DNA of 64,000 bases from a bacterium (GTDB lineage Bacteria > Pseudomonadota > Alphaproteobacteria > Caulobacterales > Hyphomonadaceae): contig WGML01000006.1 in assembly GCA_016125045.1 (NCBI GenBank), forward strand, positions 310,001 to 374,000, given 5' to 3'. The position numbers were made by a program, and so were the translations under genes. Shown one piece after another: positions 28,886 through 38,817 of the stretch. The notes under the pieces are model-generated. The model saw nothing but the letters and a program-made list of their open reading frames with translations, was not told the DNA's origin and did no database searches. The stretch's first letter is position 1. Every line of letters begins with the position of its first letter.

Positions 28886-29611
28886 ATGTCCGAACGCACC
28901 TGGATAACCCCGGCGAACATCATCTCGATCGCCGGCATCGGCATTGCGGCGGCGGTCGGCGTCGCGGTCGGCAATCCGTCCGGTCAGGAGTTCATGTGCG
29001 GCGTGAACGAGTTCTTCTGCGCCGATGTCGAGCCGGTGAATGTGGTGGCGTGGGGCGAAGCGTTCGACATGGACGCCTGGTGCCTTGAACACGTCTACAA
29101 GCCCGCGCGCGCAGCGGAGGCCGCCGGAGAACCGCCGCCGCCGGGCGATTGGAGCGAGTGTGTCTCCGACCTGTCGCTCGACACGGCGACAGCGTTCACC
29201 CGCCCGCTCGATGTCGTTGCGGAAGGCTCAACGCTCGAACTCTCGGTCAATCTCAGCTTCGAGTACGACCCGATCCGCGATCCAAAGCCCTTCACGATCC
29301 GGCTTCAGTGCGGTCACATGCCCGCCGGCAGTTCAAGCTGGGATGTCGCACCCTGCCGGTTCACCTCGACGAGCCGCGGCTATGGGACGAGCTTCCCGCC
29401 GTCAGATCTGGTTGAGGCGGGCGAATTTGTGCGCGCAGGGCTGGAGCCAAGCCCGAGTTTCGTCTTCGCGAGCCGCTGGGGGCTCGAACTCGCCGGCTAC
29501 ACCGACACCTACCATCTCAAGCCGGGTCGCTACCGGGTGACGGTGAAAGTCGCCGATCAGCCGGACCGCGTCGCCCGGCGCGACGCGACCTTCCAGTTCG
29601 AGGTGCGATAG
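28886..29611 (+). CDS. Hypothetical membrane-anchored extracytoplasmic protein
   Basis: One N-terminal TM (ANIISIAGIGIAAAVGVAVG) and a Cys-containing beta-rich domain; no family recognised. Confidence 0.6.
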   Translation: MSERTWITPANIISIAGIGIAAAVGVAVGNPSGQEFMCGVNEFFCADVEPVNVVAWGEAFDMDAWCLEHVYKPARAAEAAGEPPPPGDWSECVSDLSLDTATAFTRPLDVVAEGSTLELSVNLSFEYDPIRDPKPFTIRLQCGHMPAGSSSWDVAPCRFTSTSRGYGTSFPPSDLVEAGEFVRAGLEPSPSFVFASRWGLELAGYTDTYHLKPGRYRVTVKVADQPDRVARRDATFQFEVR

Positions 29612-29624
29612 CCCGAAAAGGCGA

Positions 29625-29656
29625 AAGGCCCGGACGAGTGCCGCCCGGGCCTTTGC
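29625..29656. terminator. Bidirectional intrinsic terminator between convergent genes
   Basis: aaaggcccgg-acgagtgccg-cccgggccttt hairpin between the 28886-29611 gene and hppA. Confidence 0.75.
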
Positions 29657-29682
29657 ATTGGACCAGCAGCTTCAGGCCGCCG

Positions 29683-31878
29683 TCAGTGCGATCCGGCCGC
29701 CATCGCCGCGAGCATGAGCAGCGCAACGATATTGGTGATCTTGATCATCGGGTTCACGGCGGGTCCCGCCGTGTCCTTGTAGGGGTCGCCGACCGTGTCG
29801 CCGGTGACCGCGGCCTTGTGAGCGTCCGACCCCTTCTTGTGGACGACGCCGTCCTTGTCGCGGAAACCGTCCTCGAACGACTTCTTGGCGTTGTCCCATG
29901 CGCCGCCTCCCGCCGTCATGGAGATGGCGACGAAGAGGCCGGTCACGATCACGCCGAGGAGCATCGCCCCGAGAGCGGACAGCGCCTGGCTCTTCGCGAC
30001 GTCAGAGAAGCCGCCGATGGCCCAGATCCCGAAGAAGAGAACGATCGGCGACAGCACCGGGAGAAGCGACGGAACCACCATCTCCTTGATCGCGGCGCGG
30101 GTGAGCATGTCGACCGCTCTGCCGTAATCGGGCTTGGCGGTGAACTCCATGATGCCGGGGATCTCCCGGAACTGGCGGCGAACCTCCTCGACCACGGCCT
30201 GAGCCGCACGTCCGACCGCCATCATCGACATGCCGCCGAAGAGATAGGGCAGCAGGCCGCCGAAGAGCAGACCGACGACGACATACGGGTTGGAGAGCGA
30301 GAAATCCGCCTCGACGCCGAAGAGGAAGCTGCCCTCTCGCGCCTGACCGGCGAAATATTCAAGGTCGGCTGTATAGGCCGCAAACAGCACCAGCGCTCCA
30401 AGCCCCGCCGAACCAATGGCGTAGCCCTTGGTGACGGCCTTGGTGGTGTTGCCGACCGCATCGAGCGTGTCCGTGGTTTCGCGCACCGAATCGTCGAGCG
30501 ACGCCATCTCCGCGATGCCGCCCGCATTGTCGGTGACCGGGCCAAAGGCGTCGAGCGCGACGACCATGCCGGCCAAGGCGAGCATGGTGGTGACCGCGAT
30601 CGCGACGCCGATCAGGCCGGCTAGCGAGTAGGTGAAGATGATCCCCGCAATGATGATGAGCGCCGGGACGGCGGTCGCCTCGAGCGAAACCGCGAGGCCC
30701 TGGATCACGTTGGTGCCGTGACCGGACACCGACGCCTGCGCGATCGACCGGACCGGGCGGAAATTGGTGCCGGTGTAGTACTCGGTGATCCAGATGATGA
30801 GACCGGTGACGACAAGGCCCGCGACGCCGCAGAAGAAGAGATCCGCGCCGGTGATCACAAACCCGGTCGACGTGACGATTTCCGCGCTCCAGCCGCCAAG
30901 CTCGGCGCCGCCCATATTGCCGAGCGCGATCTCGATCGCGAGGGCGAGCGCCGGGATGGAGAGGATGGCGGAGGCGATGAAGCCCTTGTAGAGCGCGCCC
31001 ATGACGTTGCGGGAGCCCTTGCCGAGACGCACGAAGAACGTGCCGGCGATCGAGGTGAAGATGCAAACGCCCGAGATCACGAGCGGAAGCATCATCATCG
31101 GGGTGGCGGCGTTCGAGCCGGCGAAGAAGATCGACGCGAGCACCATGGTCGCGACGATGGTGACGGCGTAGGTTTCAAACAGGTCGGCCGCCATGCCCGC
31201 GCAGTCGCCGACATTGTCGCCGACATTGTCCGCGATGGTGGCCGGGTTGCGGGGATCGTCCTCCGGGATGCCCGCCTCGACCTTGCCGACCATGTCGCCG
31301 CCGACATCCGCACCCTTGGTGAAGATACCGCCGCCGAGCCGCGCAAAGATGGAGATGAGCGACGCGCCAAGCCCGAGCGCCACAAGGGCGTCGACCACCG
31401 TGCGGTCGGTGGGCGCGTTACCGAGCCCGATCGTGAGCAGCGCAAAATAGCCGGCGACGCCGAGCAGCGCGAGACCGACAACCAGCATGCCGGTGACCGC
31501 GCCAGACTGGAAGGCGACGTGCAGGCCCTGCGACAGCCCCTTGGAGGAGGCTTCCGTCGTGCGCACGTTCGCCTGAACCGACACCTTCATGCCGATGAAG
31601 CCCGCCGCGCCGGACAGCACCGACCCGATGATGAAGCCGACCGGCGCCTCCCAGTTCCGGAAGAAGAAGGCGAGCGCGATGACCACGACCACGCCGACGA
31701 TGGCGATCGTCTGATACTGGCGCTTCAGATAGGCGTTTGCGCCCTCCTGGATCGCGCCGGCGATCTCCTGCATCCGGGCGTTGCCCGCGGGCAGGCCCAT
31801 GAGGCGCTGCGTTGTGATGACGCCGTAGATGACGGCGACAATGCCTGCCAGCAGCGGCAGCCACAGCGAAAGCGACAT
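29683..31878 (-). CDS. hppA: Membrane-bound proton-translocating pyrophosphatase (K+-independent type by motif)
   Basis: [66 protein letters not shown] (Lys at K+-dependence position). Confidence 0.96.
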   Translation of the reverse strand: MSLSLWLPLLAGIVAVIYGVITTQRLMGLPAGNARMQEIAGAIQEGANAYLKRQYQTIAIVGVVVVIALAFFFRNWEAPVGFIIGSVLSGAAGFIGMKVSVQANVRTTEASSKGLSQGLHVAFQSGAVTGMLVVGLALLGVAGYFALLTIGLGNAPTDRTVVDALVALGLGASLISIFARLGGGIFTKGADVGGDMVGKVEAGIPEDDPRNPATIADNVGDNVGDCAGMAADLFETYAVTIVATMVLASIFFAGSNAATPMMMLPLVISGVCIFTSIAGTFFVRLGKGSRNVMGALYKGFIASAILSIPALALAIEIALGNMGGAELGGWSAEIVTSTGFVITGADLFFCGVAGLVVTGLIIWITEYYTGTNFRPVRSIAQASVSGHGTNVIQGLAVSLEATAVPALIIIAGIIFTYSLAGLIGVAIAVTTMLALAGMVVALDAFGPVTDNAGGIAEMASLDDSVRETTDTLDAVGNTTKAVTKGYAIGSAGLGALVLFAAYTADLEYFAGQAREGSFLFGVEADFSLSNPYVVVGLLFGGLLPYLFGGMSMMAVGRAAQAVVEEVRRQFREIPGIMEFTAKPDYGRAVDMLTRAAIKEMVVPSLLPVLSPIVLFFGIWAIGGFSDVAKSQALSALGAMLLGVIVTGLFVAISMTAGGGAWDNAKKSFEDGFRDKDGVVHKKGSDAHKAAVTGDTVGDPYKDTAGPAVNPMIKITNIVALLMLAAMAAGSH

Positions 31879-32151
31879 GAAGGAGATCCTCTCGAACGAA
31901 TTGGAACTGTGTTGGTCTAGGTGAGGGCCTGGTTGTGGACCCTAGGTGGTTTGAACTGGTTAAGCGATCGTGCCTGACGTTGATGCGTCGCCTGAAAGGT
32001 TGATCGCGGGTGAATGGTCGTGTCCCCTGACATTGCCCACAGCGCCGCGCGTCCGCCCGTCCAGAATCCGCGGGAACATGCCCAAATTGCCGCCCCGGCG
32101 CAACACCCTTGAAACTGGATCGTTTTTGCTTTCAATCGACAGGCGAGCCAG

Positions 32152-33156
32152 ATGAAGCTGGCGCGCGCTGCCGCGGGGTGGATGGCCATGTCGGAGCCTG
32201 TGATCCCTTCCGCGGCGGGCGGTGCGACTCCGACCGCCGGGGTGGCCGCCGCGCGCACGGGCGTTTCGCCGATCGCAATGGCGCTGACCGCGGTTTTCCT
32301 CGGCTGCGTGCTGGATGCGGTGATCAAGCATCTCGGCGCCGCCTATACGGCGATCTTGATTGCGGCCTGCCGGTACACCGCTGGCGCGCTGATCGCGGGG
32401 AGTGTGTTCATCGCCGCCCGCAAGCGGCTTCCGCCGGTCGACCGCCTGCGCGCGCATGCCCTGCGCGCCCTCGCCGCAGCATCGTCCGCCGTCCTTTTCT
32501 TCCACACGCTCTCGGTCCTGACCCTCGCGCAGGCCACCGTTGTCGGCTTCGCCGCACCGCTGATGATCGCGCCGCTCGCCAGCCTGTTGCTGAAGGAGCG
32601 GATGCGGCCGCTTGCGGTGGTTGCCATCCTGATCGGGTTCGCCGGGGTTCTGATCGTGGTGGTCGGCATGCCCGGCCTCGCCTCGCGCACGCCGCGCTGG
32701 GATGGCGCGCTCGCCGCGATCGGCGCGGCGGTGCTCTACGCTTTGCAGATGGTGCTGCTGCGCCAGCTCGCCCAAAGAGAGGATGCGCTCACCAACACCC
32801 TGACCGGGAACGTCTTTCCGGCGCTCTACCTCCTCATCCCGGCGATTCTGCTTGGGCAGGCGCCGGCGATGGCCGACCTGCCATGGTTTGCCTTGCTTGG
32901 GCTGATCGGGTTCACGCTGTGGCTCCTGATGGCGCGCGCCTACTCGATGGCTCCGGCGCAAACCCTCGCGCCGACAGAGTTCTCGGCGCTCGTCTGGAGC
33001 CCGGCGATCGGCTTTTTCATCTTCCAGGAAGCGCCGGGCCTGAACACGATCATCGGCGGGGTCGTCGTGTCCGCGGCCGTGGCGCTGGTGATCTTCGACG
33101 ATGCGCGCGGCCGACGCCGCGGCGGCGCGCAGGTGGAGCCCTCTCCCACAGGTTGA
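32152..33156 (+). CDS. DMT/EamA family transporter
   Basis: Ten-TM EamA pattern (VFLGCVLDAVIKHL...; LVWSPAIGFFIFQEAPGLNTIIGGVVV). Confidence 0.88.
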   Translation: MKLARAAAGWMAMSEPVIPSAAGGATPTAGVAAARTGVSPIAMALTAVFLGCVLDAVIKHLGAAYTAILIAACRYTAGALIAGSVFIAARKRLPPVDRLRAHALRALAAASSAVLFFHTLSVLTLAQATVVGFAAPLMIAPLASLLLKERMRPLAVVAILIGFAGVLIVVVGMPGLASRTPRWDGALAAIGAAVLYALQMVLLRQLAQREDALTNTLTGNVFPALYLLIPAILLGQAPAMADLPWFALLGLIGFTLWLLMARAYSMAPAQTLAPTEFSALVWSPAIGFFIFQEAPGLNTIIGGVVVSAAVALVIFDDARGRRRGGAQVEPSPTG

Positions 33157-33247
33157 TCGGGTTCAGGTCTCTTCGCCGCTGGCGCGATGAGACGACGCAC
33201 GGCAGACTCCCGGACATCGTCATGCTGTCAAATGGAGACACCGGCAG

Positions 33248-33916
33248 ATGAAACGCATCCAGACACTCGCCGTTCTGCTCGCGGGAGCGGGCGCCGCCGG
33301 CGCGGCGCATGCCGAAGATCGCGGCCTTGCGGTAAGCGCCGGCCTCGGCACCACGGGCGGCATCGTCGAGGCGCAGGCCCAGATCACGCCGTTCGTGCAG
33401 CTCCGCGGGGGATTCAACTACCTCTCCTATGGCGTCGACGACACCTATGACGACATTGCCTATACGGGCGATCTCGACCTTTCGACGCCGGCGGCGTTCC
33501 TCGACGTGCGTCCGTTCGCAAACAGTTTCATCCTGACGGGCGGCGCCTATTTCGGGGACAAGGAGCTGAACCTGAACGCGCGCCCGACGACCAATGTCGA
33601 GATCGGCAACCAGACCTTCACCCCGGCGCAGGTCGGTTCGCTCGACGCCGTCGCGACGCTGGAGGATGTCGCGCCCTTCCTCGGGCTCGGCTTCGATACG
33701 ACCTTCCAGGGAACAGGGAATTTCGGCTTCAAGCTGATCGTGGGCGCGATGTTCACCGGATCGCCGAGCGTGAACCTCACCTCGACGGGCGGCACGCTGT
33801 CGAACGATCCGACGCTGCAGGCCGAGATCGCGCGCGAGGAAACCCGGCTGCAGGACGAGGTGAACGACTACGAGGTCTATCCCGTCATCCAGGCCGGGCT
33901 CACGTTCCGGTTCTAG
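33248..33916 (+). CDS. Outer membrane beta-barrel protein
   Basis: Signal peptide; alternating beta pattern; C-terminal QAGLTFRF. Confidence 0.65.
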   Translation: MKRIQTLAVLLAGAGAAGAAHAEDRGLAVSAGLGTTGGIVEAQAQITPFVQLRGGFNYLSYGVDDTYDDIAYTGDLDLSTPAAFLDVRPFANSFILTGGAYFGDKELNLNARPTTNVEIGNQTFTPAQVGSLDAVATLEDVAPFLGLGFDTTFQGTGNFGFKLIVGAMFTGSPSVNLTSTGGTLSNDPTLQAEIAREETRLQDEVNDYEVYPVIQAGLTFRF

Positions 33917-33926
33917 GGGTCGACCG

Positions 33927-34451
33927 TCAGCCCGAGCGGGCGGCGGCGCCGGCGTTTTCCTTCGCCTGTTCCTCGCGCCATTTCTCGCGCTGACGTTCCA
34001 GTTCGTCAGCCGGGCAGTCGCCCATGAAGGTGGCGTCGGCGCTCATCGAGAGGCCGGCGACGATGATGCCCCACCGGGCGCTGCCCTTGGCGCGGACCGA
34101 CAGACGGTCGGCGACATGGGTGATCCGCGCATCGGCCTTGCCGGACACATCGCCCTTGCAGATGAGCTTGAACGTGTAGCCGTCCGACGTGGGCACGACA
34201 TTGTCGACGGTGCAGCCCTCGTCGAGATCGCGGGCGAGGCGTGACAGCGTGATCTTCGCCTTCTCCGGGATGAGGCATTCGAGATTGGTCTCGGAACTGT
34301 TGAACACGCCGAGGATCGAGGTCTGCTGCTCCCACTTCCACATGCCGGGCTTGGCCGCGATTGCGCCGTCCTTGACGGAGTCGGCGGACGCCAAACCAAG
34401 TGTGGCGACGGCAAGAGCTGCGATGCTCGCGATCCTCAAAGTTGCCGACAT
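33927..34451 (-). CDS. DUF3617-like periplasmic protein
   Basis: Signal peptide; KPGMWKWEQQTS...ECLIPEKAKITLSRLARDLDEGCTVDNVVPTSDGYTFKLICKGD. Confidence 0.65.
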   Translation of the reverse strand: MSATLRIASIAALAVATLGLASADSVKDGAIAAKPGMWKWEQQTSILGVFNSSETNLECLIPEKAKITLSRLARDLDEGCTVDNVVPTSDGYTFKLICKGDVSGKADARITHVADRLSVRAKGSARWGIIVAGLSMSADATFMGDCPADELERQREKWREEQAKENAGAAARSG

Positions 34452-34529
34452 GCGCGTCTCCTGGTTCCTGACGTCCGGCCCCACAAGACGGCTTGTAACC
34501 TGAACGGGGGCGGAACGCACGTTTGGGCG

Positions 34530-35207
34530 TCATTCATCTTGCAGGGATTGCGGGCTCTGGCCGGCGCCGAGGACCAGCATCGCGATCGCGCCCGCGACAT
34601 AGCCGCCGGCATGCGCCTGCCACGCGACCGCTGCGCCGGCGAGGGCAGGACCGATGAAGACCATCGCCACGTTGGCGAGCGCGAACGCCGCGGTCATGCT
34701 GAGGAACGCCGGGGACAGGGGCGAGCGCAGTCGGCCCGACGGATCGATCAGGAAGGCGGCCGCCCACATGCCCGAAACTCCGCCGGAGGCGCCGACGGCG
34801 AGGCTCGCCTCGTGCGGGTTCAGCGCCAGGAATGCGACCCCGCCGCCGACCACCGAAGCGATGAACACCAAGATCCAGCGGGCTGTTCCGGCCGCGTCCG
34901 CCCCAAACCGGCGGGCGACCGGCGCCCCGAGCGCGAGGAGCATGGTCGCGTTGATCAGGACATGCGCCCAGCCGCCGTGCAGAAACCCATGCGTCAGCAG
35001 CGTCGCCCATTTCTGGAGCGGGTTCTGATAGCCGGACGGGTCCTCGAAACGGCTGGGGAACACCGCCCAGTCGACGATCAACCGCTCCTGGACCTGCGGC
35101 GGCGCAAGCGCGATGGCGGCGTGAAGAATGACGAGCAAGGCGGCCACGGCGATCACCACGGCCGGGGCGTTCACGAGCGGCTCGCGGCCGGAGGTGGGTG
35201 CTTCCAT
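34530..35207 (-). CDS. Rhomboid family intramembrane serine protease
   Basis: THGFLHGGWAHVLINATMLLALG; GASGGVSGMWAA; HAGGYVAGAI. Confidence 0.9.
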   Translation of the reverse strand: MEAPTSGREPLVNAPAVVIAVAALLVILHAAIALAPPQVQERLIVDWAVFPSRFEDPSGYQNPLQKWATLLTHGFLHGGWAHVLINATMLLALGAPVARRFGADAAGTARWILVFIASVVGGGVAFLALNPHEASLAVGASGGVSGMWAAAFLIDPSGRLRSPLSPAFLSMTAAFALANVAMVFIGPALAGAAVAWQAHAGGYVAGAIAMLVLGAGQSPQSLQDE

Positions 35208-35302
35208 GCGCTCAAGATGGCGGCGCGCGTGGGGGGATGCAACGGGCGGGGGACCAAAGCCCGGATCGCCCTCCCGCCCGGACCACTTTCCAGCCCAGGC
35301 CG

Positions 35303-35845
35303 CTAAAGCGCCTTGCCCATGCGGACGCCCGGGACGTCGACGCCGTTGGCGGACGCCGCGATGATGCGCTCGATCGCGGTGTAGCCGCAGGCAAGGTAGA
35401 GCGGCTCGCCGGACATCGTCGCCATGAGTTCGACGCGGGCGAAACCCGCCGCCCGCGCCGCCGCCTCGCACAAATCCAGCACCATCCGCCCGACCCCGCG
35501 CCTCGCGAAGTCCGGGTGGGTGTACATGGCGCGGATGCGGGCTGCGTCCTTAGCGATATCCAGCAGGGCGGCGTTTCGCTGGCTGGTGGAGTGGTCGCCG
35601 CCATAGAGGGTTGCGCGCCGCGACCAGCCGCCGCATCCGGCGAGGCGACCGGACGCCGGGTCCTCGATCAGGATATAGCTTCGATCGGCGATCAGCTGGG
35701 TGTCGAGCCCCATGATCGAGCGCGAGAGCGCGACCTGGTCAGGGTCGAGAAACGCCTTCAGATGCGCCGAGATCGCCGCATCCATGAGCGCGGCGATGGC
35801 GGGAATGTCCGCCTCGACCGCCCAGCGGTGGGTGAAGGGGGGCAT
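35303..35845 (-). CDS. GNAT family N-acetyltransferase
   Basis: YTHPDFARRGVGRMVLDLCEAAARAAGFARVELMATMSGEPLYLACGY. Confidence 0.9.
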   Translation of the reverse strand: MPPFTHRWAVEADIPAIAALMDAAISAHLKAFLDPDQVALSRSIMGLDTQLIADRSYILIEDPASGRLAGCGGWSRRATLYGGDHSTSQRNAALLDIAKDAARIRAMYTHPDFARRGVGRMVLDLCEAAARAAGFARVELMATMSGEPLYLACGYTAIERIIAASANGVDVPGVRMGKAL

Positions 35846-35888
35846 ATCAGACCTCGGCCGCCCGCATGCCGCCCCCTCCCCTCATGAG

Positions 35889-36908
<1,020 letters not shown>

Positions 36909-36937
36909 GTCGTTGGGCTTTCTCTGTTCAAGATCAT

Positions 36938-37279
36938 TCATGCGCGCGTTGAAGCGATGCCGACAAGTTCGGCCAGCACGTCGCGGACCTCTGCGATCAA
37001 TTCCGGCGAGGCGCGCCCGATGACGTCAAAACCCCGTGTCGGGCGGTGCACGGACCGAATCTGATCGACGAGGACCGCCCCCGACACGCCGTCCTGGTTC
37101 TCGAAAAAAACCTTGAACGGCCAGGCGCCGGCGTTCGACGTGATCGGGCAGATGATCGCCATCTCGCTCACATCGTGAAACGTCGCGGAAGACAGGACCA
37201 ACGCGGGCCGCACCCCGCCCTGCTCACGGCCCCGGACCGGTCGGAAGTCCACCCGCACGAAGTCGCCGGTGTCGATCAT
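36938..37279 (-). CDS. mazF: MazF/PemK-type toxin
   Basis: [45 protein letters not shown]...VLVDQIRSV. Confidence 0.9.
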   Translation of the reverse strand: MIDTGDFVRVDFRPVRGREQGGVRPALVLSSATFHDVSEMAIICPITSNAGAWPFKVFFENQDGVSGAVLVDQIRSVHRPTRGFDVIGRASPELIAEVRDVLAELVGIASTRA

Positions 37280-37581
37280 TTGGGGGATCCGTCGCGATCT
37301 TCAGAATCATACCATCGCTCGGCGCCGCGATCCGGCCCCCAATCCACCGGTTCCGGCGCCCGGCCGCCAGCCGCCAGAATAGCGCGAGCCTCAGAGACCA
37401 TCTCCTCAAGCGTCTTTCTTGCGCTCAGCCGGTCCGGCGCCCGAACCACCCGAACGCCGTCGCCAAAGAGCTCCAGCTCCGCCTCCGCCCCGGCCTTCAG
37501 GCCGAGCTGCTTCACCACGATCTTCGGCAGGCGGATGGCGAGGCTGTTGCCCCACTCGGAAACCTTCACACGAATGGCCAT
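37276..37581 (-). CDS. mazE: MazE-type (AbrB-fold) antitoxin
   Basis: RVKVSEWGNSLAIRLPKIVVKQLGLKAGAEAELEL swapped-hairpin AbrB motif; 4-bp ATGA overlap with mazF. Confidence 0.9.
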   Translation of the reverse strand: MAIRVKVSEWGNSLAIRLPKIVVKQLGLKAGAEAELELFGDGVRVVRAPDRLSARKTLEEMVSEARAILAAGGRAPEPVDWGPDRGAERWYDSEDRDGSPK

Positions 37582-37596
37582 GATTTCATCCCTTTC

Positions 37597-37615
37597 GGAT
37601 ATACAATGTATATCC
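37597..37615. promoter_or_regulatory. Perfect palindrome, probable MazE/MazEF autoregulatory operator
   Basis: ggatatac-aat-gtatatcc, 15 bp upstream of the mazE start codon; overlaps a plausible AT-rich -10. Confidence 0.65.
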
Positions 37616-37633
37616 TTGGCGGCTGACCTTCAA

Positions 37634-38227
37634 TCACCCCACACCCTCCTTGCCGCGCTGGATGGAGAGCACCCCGGTGCGCGACAGCTCCACGAGGCCG
37701 AGCGGGCGCATGAGTTCGATGAACTGGTCGATTTTCTGAGAGGCGCCGGTGACCTCGAAGATGAAGCTTTCATTGGTGGTGTCGATCACGCGCGCGCGGA
37801 AAATCTCCGACAGGCGCAGCGCCTCGACCCGCTTCTCGCCCACCCCCGCGACCTTCACGAGCGCGAGCTCCCGCTCGATGCCGCCGGTTGAGTTCGTGAC
37901 GTCGATCACGCGCGCCACGGGCACAAGTCGCAACAGCTGCTGTTCGATCTGTTCGAGCACATGGTCGGTGCCGGAGGTCACGATCGTGATGCGCGAGGAA
38001 TGCGCGTTGCGGTCGGTTTCGGCGACCGTGAGGCTCTCGATGTTATAGCCGCGCGCGGAGAACAGGCCGACCACGCGCGCGAGCACCCCCGGCTCGTTGT
38101 CGACGATGCAGGCGAGCGTCCGGCTCTCGATCTCCTCGGCGACCTCAGTCATGTCGTAGGCGGAGGCCGGATCGTCCTTCACGGCGGCGCGGGCGGGACG
38201 TGCTCGGGTGCGGGGGGCGCGGGTCAT
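37634..38227 (-). CDS. ilvN: Acetolactate synthase small subunit
   Basis: ACT-domain motif LACIVDNEPGVLARVVGLFSARGYNIESLTVAETD. Confidence 0.95.
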   Translation of the reverse strand: MTRAPRTRARPARAAVKDDPASAYDMTEVAEEIESRTLACIVDNEPGVLARVVGLFSARGYNIESLTVAETDRNAHSSRITIVTSGTDHVLEQIEQQLLRLVPVARVIDVTNSTGGIERELALVKVAGVGEKRVEALRLSEIFRARVIDTTNESFIFEVTGASQKIDQFIELMRPLGLVELSRTGVLSIQRGKEGVG

Positions 38228-38799
38228 TTCGCGAGTTCCTTCAGGGTGCTGCCGCGTCGTTCGGGATCGACTGCCTTGAACACCTCTGCGACGAATCGGC
38301 GGCGGTGCTTGTTCACCTGTTCGCTGGCGTCACGGTCTGGCCCGGGCGCTTCGCCGGAGACGCCGAGAAGGTCATAGGCGAGAACGAGCACTTCGAGCGC
38401 CGGCTGCCTTGAGCCCTGATACGCCTCCTCCTTCTCGACGCCCTTCACCCCGTCGCGCTGATTGGGAAAAAACAGCCGTCCGCGGTCGATCAGGGCGGAC
38501 AATCGCGCGCGCTGACCCGAGCGACGACCGCGGAAGTCCTGCTCCGGGTAGGAGACCCCCTTCTCGGCGAGAAGCTCGGCGGACAGCGCCAGTTCGAGGA
38601 TCACCTCGTCGGACCAGCGGATGACATCCGTGTCGTGGGCGAGCTTGAGGGCTGTCGACTCGCGGCGTTCCTGCCGGCGCACCATCCGCCAGTTGAAGAA
38701 GAACGACAGCAGGGCGACGATCGCCGAGCCGAACGTGGTCCAGGTTTCGGGGCCCATGGACCCGAACCAGTCGCGGATGAGTTCGAACGCGTCCATCAT
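38224..38799 (-). CDS. Membrane-anchored protein of unknown function, inserted between ilvB and ilvN
   Basis: N-terminal TM (TFGSAIVALLSFFFNWRMVRRQERRE) and cytosolic helical domain; ATGA overlap with ilvN. Confidence 0.7.
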   Translation of the reverse strand: MMDAFELIRDWFGSMGPETWTTFGSAIVALLSFFFNWRMVRRQERRESTALKLAHDTDVIRWSDEVILELALSAELLAEKGVSYPEQDFRGRRSGQRARLSALIDRGRLFFPNQRDGVKGVEKEEAYQGSRQPALEVLVLAYDLLGVSGEAPGPDRDASEQVNKHRRRFVAEVFKAVDPERRGSTLKELAK

Positions 38800-38817
38800 G
38801 CGCCGGCGCTTTCAGCC

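Noticed and set aside
27731-29092. 453-aa - strand ORF opposite the TonB receptor-like gene
   Set aside because: Antisense shadow spanning two sense genes.
30718-31920. 400-aa + strand ORF opposite hppA
   Set aside because: Antisense shadow; D/R/H-rich composition.
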